From Alphaproteobacteria bacterium (GTDB taxonomy: Bacteria > Pseudomonadota > Alphaproteobacteria > Sphingomonadales > Kordiimonadaceae): 39,386 bases of DNA. This document shows, in pieces, positions 34,630 through 39,386 of this stretch (position 1 is its first letter; the number at the start of each line of letters is the position of its first letter). The DNA is taken from the NCBI GenBank assembly GCA_021774695.1, contig JAJFIU010000026.1:1-39386 (forward strand), in the 5' to 3' direction. The notes beneath the pieces are model-generated. The model ran no database searches and was not told where the DNA came from. It worked only from the letters and a program-made list of their open reading frames with translations. The position numbers and the translations under genes were made by a program.

Positions 34630-35582
34630 GGCAGTTTCCTCGCCGTTTGAATAATTTCGGCTAGCACAGAGGCGGCGATTTCTGCCGGTGTCGCCGAGCC
34701 AATATCCAAGCCGATTGGTGCGTTGATTTTGCTGGTATGCTCGTCACTAAAACCAGCGGTGCGGAGGCGGTCTACTCGTGCCTTATGTGTTTTTCGACTG
34801 CCAAGGCACCCTATATAAAATGCATTTGATCTAAGAGTCTCCTGCAGTGCCGCATCATCTAGTTTAGGATCGTGGGTCAGCGTTACGACGGCTGTTGTTT
34901 GGTCTGGAACATTGTTGCGGAAATAATCGTCAGGCCATTCGCAGTAGAGTGTTGCATTGCCGAATGATCGACTTTCTGAAAAGGCGTTGCGGGGGTCGAT
35001 AACTCGGACAATAAAATCGCATTCAGACGCCATAACCGCCAAGTGCTTCGCAATATGAACGGCGCCGACTATGTCCAACCGGATCGGTGGCATAAACGGA
35101 ACAATAAAGCTGTTTTCAGTGGTGAGCGGCATTGGCTTTCCTGCCGCGGCACTGGGGCTGTTTACCAGGAGTGGTTCGCTGTGTAGGGGCAGGGACAAAC
35201 TGGCAGACTTTCTGGCGGCTAGGTTTGATTGCAACTGTTCAAAAACGGTATGGTCAGACGGTGATAGGCAAAATAGAAATATTCCAATTTCACCACCGCA
35301 AGCCAGTCCGACCTCCCACGCCTGCTCAGAGGCTACAGCAAATTCAAGCGATTTGAAGGCATGGGGCGTTGTCTCACGGCTGATTAAATCTACAGATTCC
35401 GCGATCACCGCCCCCTCAATGCAGCCGCCAGAAACTGAGCCCTCGAATAGGCCATCATCTCTTACAACCATTATGCTGCCAGCCCGGCGAGGGGCAGAGC
35501 CCCAAGTTTTGGCGACAACAGCGATCACCGCTTTATGCCCCAGCTTCAGCCAATCCTGGACTATGGATATCTCTTTTGTCAT
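34626..35582 (-). CDS. xdhC: XdhC/CoxF-type molybdenum cofactor maturation protein
   Basis: A 318-residue soluble protein with the N-terminal XdhC_CoxI domain (WGSAPRRAGSIMVVRDDGLFEGSVSGGCIEGAVI at about 28-61, the GGCIEG motif being characteristic) and a C-terminal Rossmann XdhC domain (LDIVGAVHIAKHLA, VVTLTHDPKLDDAAL, YIGCLGSRKTHKAR). XdhC binds mature molybdenum cofactor, protects it and aids sulfuration before insertion into xanthine-dehydrogenase-type enzymes. The typical GGGHVA motif of the Rossmann half appears here as VGAVHIAKH. It precedes the MobA-like fusion by a four-base overlap. Gene symbol is by family resemblance; whether the client is xanthine dehydrogenase is not known. Confidence 0.9.
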   Translation of the reverse strand: MTKEISIVQDWLKLGHKAVIAVVAKTWGSAPRRAGSIMVVRDDGLFEGSVSGGCIEGAVIAESVDLISRETTPHAFKSLEFAVASEQAWEVGLACGGEIGIFLFCLSPSDHTVFEQLQSNLAARKSASLSLPLHSEPLLVNSPSAAAGKPMPLTTENSFIVPFMPPIRLDIVGAVHIAKHLAVMASECDFIVRVIDPRNAFSESRSFGNATLYCEWPDDYFRNNVPDQTTAVVTLTHDPKLDDAALQETLRSNAFYIGCLGSRKTHKARVDRLRTAGFSDEHTSKINAPIGLDIGSATPAEIAASVLAEIIQTARKLP

Positions 35583-35841
35583 CCCAGTTTAATCATCCTA
35601 GGCATCCTCGCATAAAATTGAGCCTTCATTTCGGCAGGTAAACTAGTCACGTCAAGCATAGAGAGGTGCAATTTTTCGACAAGCCGAATATTTGTCACGA
35701 CTGACAGCATTTTTTTGTTTGAAGGCACGACTCTGGGTTCAAATTGGCGTAAGTTGGTTCATTAGCTTGATTTGCATGTGAGTGCTCGCTAGAAGCAAAG
35801 TAGAGCTAGAGGTTACAGCGTATCTGTTTAAGGGGACACTC
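35583..35841. other. Intergenic region upstream of nhaB, nothing firm
   Basis: 259 AT-rich bases between the divergent xdhC and nhaB genes. No coding frame, tRNA or strong hairpin. It must hold promoters for both genes; I could not identify the boxes with confidence. Confidence 0.4.
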
Positions 35842-37428
35842 ATGGCACTTTTCGCCAATCCAGCGGGAAGAAATTTTCTCGGCAATTCAGCGGAGTGGTA
35901 TAAAACCACCATTCTTGCATTTTTAATTATCAATCCAATCCTGTTTTACACGGTCGGCCCATATATTTCTGGATGGGTTCTGATATTGGAATTTATTTTC
36001 ACGCTTGCGATGGCGTTGAAATGTTATCCGTTGCAGCCAGGCGGCTTACTTGCCATTGAAGCTGTGGCGCTGGGCATGACATCGACCACCACGGTGGTCC
36101 ATGAAATTCAGAGCAATCTGGAAGTGATCATGCTGTTGGTCTTTATGGTTGCCGGCATCTATTTCCTGAAAAACATGCTGTTGTTTGTGTTTACCAAAAT
36201 TCTGGTGCACGTACGAAACAAGGTGGTTTTATCGCTGATTTTCTCGGCAATGGCCGCTTTGTTGTCAGCGTTTCTTGATGCGCTAACAGTAACTGCGGTA
36301 GTTATCGCGATTTCGGTTGGTTTCTTCTCAATATACCACAAGGTAGCGTCCGGTAAGGAATTCCACCACGACCATGATTATTCAGGCGACGGTGAAGTTG
36401 ATGCGCTGAACCATGATGACCTTGAACAGTTTCGCGCATTTTTGCGCAGCCTGATGATGCATGCGGCGGTTGGTACAGCGCTCGGCGGTGTGATGACACT
36501 TGTCGGCGAACCGCAAAATATTCTGATTGGTGACCGCGCCGGATGGGCGTTTGATGAGTTCTTCTTCAGGATGCTGCCGGTAACATTGCCTGTGCTTTTC
36601 GCTGGCTTGATTACCTGCGCAATGCTTGAAATTACTGGAAAGTTTGGTTACGGCACCAAAGTTCCGGCCAAAGTGTTAAATATCATCATTGACTATGATA
36701 AATACCAAACTGAGCGCCGCACCACACGCGACAATGTTGCGTTGATCATGCAGGGGATAGTGGCTCTGTGGTTGGTGGTTGGCTTGATTATCCATATCAG
36801 CCCCGGTCTTGTCGGACTGTCAGTTATCGTATTGGCATCGGCGCTTAACGGCATCACAGAAGAACACCAGATAGGTCACGCATTTGAAGAGGCTTTGCCG
36901 TTCACAGCCCTGTTGGTGGTGTTCTTCTCGATTGTCGGTGTAATCAGTGACAACGGACTGTTTAAGCCGGTAACAGATTTTGTGCTTAATCTTGATACTG
37001 CGTCCGCACAGATAACGGCCCTGTATGTGGCGAACGGGATATTGTCGGCGATATCAGATAATGTGTTTGTGGCAACCATCTATGTAACTGAAACGACCAA
37101 TGCACTCGCGGAAGGCATAATTAACCGCGATACATACGACCTGATGAACGTGGCGATCAATACCGGCACAAACATTCCGTCTGTTGCTACACCAAATGGT
37201 CAGGCAGCGTTTCTGTTCCTGCTGACTTCAGCGCTGGCACCGCTTATCCGTCTTAGCTACATGAAGATGGTAGTGATGGCGCTGCCCTATACAATTGTAA
37301 TGTCAATCGTCGGGTATATTGGGGTGGCAAACTTCCTGCAGCCGATGACAGACAAAATGTATGACATGCATCTGATTGAACATCATGTGGCCGTTCCTGG
37401 CGCTGAAAGCGAAGGTTCAGGACACTAA
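35842..37428 (+). CDS. nhaB: Na+/H+ antiporter NhaB
   Basis: Inner-membrane antiporter exchanging Na+ for H+, with 528 residues and about 12 hydrophobic segments. It is closely similar to E. coli NhaB (513 residues): both share NFLG.S..WYK at the start, [37 protein letters not shown] and [10 protein letters not shown] charged loop rich in His and Asp ([19 protein letters not shown] at about 193-211) is a cytoplasmic or periplasmic insert seen in the family. The ATG at 35842 has AGGGG six bases upstream; the frame is open 20 codons further up, but without a good site. A terminator follows at 37478. It is a separate family from NhaA, also in this window. Confidence 0.96.
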   Translation: MALFANPAGRNFLGNSAEWYKTTILAFLIINPILFYTVGPYISGWVLILEFIFTLAMALKCYPLQPGGLLAIEAVALGMTSTTTVVHEIQSNLEVIMLLVFMVAGIYFLKNMLLFVFTKILVHVRNKVVLSLIFSAMAALLSAFLDALTVTAVVIAISVGFFSIYHKVASGKEFHHDHDYSGDGEVDALNHDDLEQFRAFLRSLMMHAAVGTALGGVMTLVGEPQNILIGDRAGWAFDEFFFRMLPVTLPVLFAGLITCAMLEITGKFGYGTKVPAKVLNIIIDYDKYQTERRTTRDNVALIMQGIVALWLVVGLIIHISPGLVGLSVIVLASALNGITEEHQIGHAFEEALPFTALLVVFFSIVGVISDNGLFKPVTDFVLNLDTASAQITALYVANGILSAISDNVFVATIYVTETTNALAEGIINRDTYDLMNVAINTGTNIPSVATPNGQAAFLFLLTSALAPLIRLSYMKMVVMALPYTIVMSIVGYIGVANFLQPMTDKMYDMHLIEHHVAVPGAESEGSGH

Positions 37429-37477
37429 ACCAACGCTTACTATTTAAAAAATAGACCTCTAATCAAGAGGTTGCCAT

Positions 37478-37516
37478 ACGGTACCCGTGACAAAATAGTT
37501 GCGGGTGCCGTTTTTT
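37478..37516 (+). terminator. Intrinsic terminator after nhaB
   Basis: ACGGTACCCG at 37478-37487 pairs with CGGGTGCCGT at 37502-37511 (one G-U pair) around a 14-base loop, followed by six T. A small hairpin, CCTCT/AGAGG, lies just before it at 37456-37470. Confidence 0.85.
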
Positions 37517-37581
37517 ATGACTAGCATACTGATATAAATAGAGAGTTTGAGCAGGTTCAGCGTTTCTGAAGGGGGAAACTA

Positions 37582-38133
37582 ATGGACGGCCGCAGTTTGT
37601 CGGATTCAGGCGATTTAGCTGAAGATATCAGCTATAATATTGCCGGAAAAGTAAAATGGTTTGATGCTGTCAAAGGATACGGTTTTGTCGTGCCGGATGA
37701 TAGTGGAACCGATGTATTGCTTCATTTCTCAGTTCTGAGGGATGTTGGTAGGCGGTCTGTGCCTGAAGGTACCACCGTAATTTGTGACGCTGTTGCGCGT
37801 GATAAAGGTCGTCAGGCAACCGTTGTTCATTCATTAGACCTTTCAACTGCAGTTGCACCAGAAGACCTTGGACGGTCATCTTTCTCCCATCCGGGCATGG
37901 ATGTGGACGTTTCTCCTGATTTTGAAGATGTGATGGTCAAATGGTTCAACCGGACCAAAGGCTACGGCTTTGTATCGCGCGGAGAAGGCACTCAGGATAT
38001 ATTTATTCATATTGAGACACTGCGTCGCGCTGGGCTGACTGATCTGGAGCCGACACAGGAAGTGCGGGTTCGTATAGGCACGGGTGAGCGAGGGCTGCTT
38101 GTGGCGCAAATAGCATTACCCGGTGATGCCTAG
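37582..38133 (+). CDS. Double cold-shock-domain protein
   Basis: A 183-residue nucleic-acid-binding protein with two cold-shock domains, at about 15-75 ([25 protein letters not shown]) and 114-178 ([25 protein letters not shown]). Each keeps the RNP1-like KGYGFV and RNP2-like (V/I)(L/F)(L/I)H motifs. An acidic linker separates them. Two-domain cold-shock proteins are typical of alphaproteobacteria, where they act in stationary phase or cold adaptation. GGGGG six bases before the ATG is a strong ribosome-binding site. The DUF192 gene downstream is probably co-transcribed or has its own promoter around the 12-base repeats. Confidence 0.93.
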   Translation: MDGRSLSDSGDLAEDISYNIAGKVKWFDAVKGYGFVVPDDSGTDVLLHFSVLRDVGRRSVPEGTTVICDAVARDKGRQATVVHSLDLSTAVAPEDLGRSSFSHPGMDVDVSPDFEDVMVKWFNRTKGYGFVSRGEGTQDIFIHIETLRRAGLTDLEPTQEVRVRIGTGERGLLVAQIALPGDA

Positions 38134-38179
38134 GTAACCTGCGGCGGTTCAGCTATGGTTCATAGCGGTTGGTTATATT

Positions 38180-38218
38180 TTACCAGAATAGTTACCAAGA
38201 TAGTTACCAGTTTAGTTA
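38180..38218. repeat. Three tandem 12-base direct repeats upstream of the DUF192 gene
   Basis: Exact period of 12: TTACCAgaaTAG at 38180, TTACCAagaTAG at 38192, TTACCAgttTAG at 38204, then TTA at 38216. Nine of twelve bases are constant. The array ends just before the ribosome-binding site GGGAGG at 38222-38227 and the ATG at 38235. It is non-coding and could be a regulator-binding array or a leader-RNA element. Confidence 0.6.
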
Positions 38219-38234
38219 GCCGGGAGGCAGTTTA

Positions 38235-38726
38235 ATGCAGTTATTTAGGTTTGATAGGAGGTTGCTATCTTTGCAGCCTCTTTTTTTGTTTGTGGTATTG
38301 CTATTTACTTCGACTCAAGCTTCATACAGCCAGCAGGAGAAGCTGCCGATCGAGCCGGTTACCGTTCGGATGAGCGATGGCACTGAACATATTTTTCAGT
38401 CAGAAATGGCGTTAACGCCAGAACAACAGGCGCAGGGCATGATGTTCCGGACACAGATGGCACCTGATGAAGGTATGCTGTTTATATTCGGGGAAGTTAG
38501 GCGTGCGTCTTTCTGGATGCATAATACATTGATCTCTTTGGATATTATTTTTGTGCGGGCTAATGGTCGAATTGCAAATATCGTTGCAAAAGCAGCTCCG
38601 GAAACTGACAGCCACCGCCGCTCCACCGGACGGGTGGCCGCAGTGCTCGAAATTCCAGGGGGGCGCGCGGCCGAACTTGGCATTAAGGCCGGCGACCTGG
38701 TTATTCATCCGCTCCTAGGTAAATAA
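38235..38726 (+). CDS. Exported DUF192 protein
   Basis: A 163-residue protein with a long signal peptide (hydrophobic core FLFVVLLFTSTQASYS, cleavage near residue 32). The mature part is a DUF192 domain with its usual signature: the RxxG(L/M)MFR-like QAQGMMFRTQM, GMLFIFGEV, FWMHNTLISLDIIFVRANGRI and the final IKAGDLV. The fold is a small beta barrel; function is unknown, though exported copies are common in bacteria and archaea. GGGAGG lies about seven bases before the ATG. It is followed after five bases by a PaaI-like thioesterase gene, so they form one operon. Confidence 0.9.
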   Translation: MQLFRFDRRLLSLQPLFLFVVLLFTSTQASYSQQEKLPIEPVTVRMSDGTEHIFQSEMALTPEQQAQGMMFRTQMAPDEGMLFIFGEVRRASFWMHNTLISLDIIFVRANGRIANIVAKAAPETDSHRRSTGRVAAVLEIPGGRAAELGIKAGDLVIHPLLGK

Positions 38727-38731
38727 AGCTT

Positions 38732-39181
38732 GTGAAAACTGAAGCCAGACGCGCTACCCTGGAAATGATTGCCGCCGCTAACCCGCCGGAAGGTTATTCG
38801 TCCATCTTATCCACGTCGCCTTTTGGATGGGAAAATGGGCCCATATTCAATCGGGTGGACGGTGATGGATTCAAACGCGGTTTTCGGATTGCACCCAAGC
38901 ACCTGAACGCAGGCGGTGTGCTTCACGGTGGTATGGTGATGACCTTTGCAGACATTGTATTAGCGCAGGCTGTTAGCAAAGTTGCCGAACCACCATTTGT
39001 CACGATACGGTTAACAAGCGATTTCATTGGGATTGCGGTTGAAGGTGATTGGGTAGAGGGCACAGCGACCGCTGAAGCGCCTAAGGACGGCATAGTTGCG
39101 GTGCAGGGCATCATTGAGGTTGGGGGCAGGGTTATCGCGTCTGCGCAAGGTTTATTCAAGACGCTGCGGCGCAGTGTTTGA
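38732..39181 (+). CDS. PaaI-type hotdog thioesterase
   Basis: A 149-residue hotdog-fold enzyme of the PaaI/YdiI thioesterase group, hydrolysing acyl-CoA or aryl-CoA thioesters in the cytoplasm. The signature HLNAGGVLHGGMVMTFADIVLAQA holds the conserved HGG and Asp of the active site, followed by the strands VTIRLTSDFIGIAVEGDWVEGTA. It begins at a GTG five bases after the DUF192 stop. The substrate cannot be told from sequence. Confidence 0.9.
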   Translation: MKTEARRATLEMIAAANPPEGYSSILSTSPFGWENGPIFNRVDGDGFKRGFRIAPKHLNAGGVLHGGMVMTFADIVLAQAVSKVAEPPFVTIRLTSDFIGIAVEGDWVEGTATAEAPKDGIVAVQGIIEVGGRVIASAQGLFKTLRRSV

Positions 39182-39191
39182 GGTGTAGGCT

Positions 39192-39386
39192 ATGAACAAC
39201 AAGTCGTTTGAGGGGTTTAACCAAGGCACGTTGGATTTTCTGGGGAGTTTGAAGAAAAACAATAACCGGGATTGGTTCAGCACCCACAAACAAGATTTCG
39301 AAACCCATTACAAACAGCCGGCCAGTGATTTTGCTGCTGAGTTATCTTTGGCGCTAACCGGTCTAAGCGAGCATTTGAATATCCCA
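39192..39386 (+). CDS. DUF2461 protein, N-terminal part (cut by window edge)
   Basis: The first 65 residues run off the right edge. They begin MNNKSFEGFNQGTLDFLGSL and continue KKNNNRDWFSTHKQDFETHY, the opening of the DUF2461 (TIGR02453) family: an Asn-Asn-x-x-Trp-Phe motif after an initial LxFL helix. The full family is about 220 residues, with unknown function. The start is ten bases after the thioesterase stop, so it belongs to the same operon. Confidence 0.82.
   Translation, partial: MNNKSFEGFNQGTLDFLGSLKKNNNRDWFSTHKQDFETHYKQPASDFAAELSLALTGLSEHLNIP

Noticed and set aside
35071-35592. A 173-residue plus-strand frame
   Set aside because: It is antisense to the XdhC gene, whose conserved motifs run through the same bases; Ser/Arg/Pro-rich composition is typical of a shadow.
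1-39386. tRNA, rRNA, CRISPR array, insertion sequence or prophage
   Set aside because: Reading all intergenic gaps (none above 300 bases) showed no cloverleaf, spaced repeats, transposase or integrase signature.

Overview
The window looks like a chromosomal segment of an alphaproteobacterium, probably marine or salt-exposed. The sdhE-mfd / recG divergent arrangement, the DUF2336 protein beside a soluble PAS histidine kinase, a two-domain cold-shock protein and a Caulobacter-type sphingolipid locus all point to that class. Two different Na+/H+ antiporters (NhaA and NhaB) suggest a saline habitat. I cannot fix the order. I saw no tRNA, rRNA, CRISPR array, insertion sequence or phage gene, and no gene-free stretch exceeds 300 bases.

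Layout. 1-7247: end of a DUF2336 protein, PAS histidine kinase, NAD kinase, MoaA, a small flagellar-rod-like protein, a DsbA-like oxidoreductase, a small outer-membrane beta-barrel and NhaA. 7342-16563: mostly DNA repair and housekeeping (Mfd, SdhE, RecG, biotin-dependent carboxyltransferase, DEAD-box helicase RhlE). 16560-17372: an exported protein made of seven Cys-paired repeats. 17395-30948: the sphingolipid block. 31214-35582: class V PLP enzyme, RecX, and a molybdenum-cofactor pair (MobA-like fusion and XdhC). 35842-39386: NhaB, double cold-shock protein, DUF192 protein, PaaI-like thioesterase and the start of a DUF2461 protein.

The centre of interest is the roughly 13.5 kb sphingolipid block. 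One minus-strand operon (30948 to 26713) encodes a fatty acyl-AMP/ACP ligase, a CerR-like reductase, a dedicated acyl carrier protein and serine palmitoyltransferase, which together should make the sphingoid base. Converging on it are three plus-strand genes: an exported DUF2141 protein, a ceramide-kinase-like lipid kinase and a TAM41-like nucleotidyltransferase. A second minus-strand operon (23797 to 17395) encodes LptF, LptG, a MATE-type flippase, a membrane fatty-acid desaturase/hydroxylase and a bacterial ceramide synthase of the GNAT type. Read together, the block could make ceramide, phosphorylate it, add a nucleotide-activated anionic head group, tailor the chain and carry the product to the outer membrane.

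Most novel suggestions: the TAM41-like enzyme beside the ceramide kinase (a possible CDP-ceramide or CDP-head-group step), and LptF/LptG plus a flippase in the ceramide-synthase operon (a possible sphingolipid-specific export path). Two undescribed DNA elements also deserve a check: an 8-7-8 perfect inverted repeat upstream of the synthesis operon, and three tandem 12-mers upstream of the DUF192 gene.
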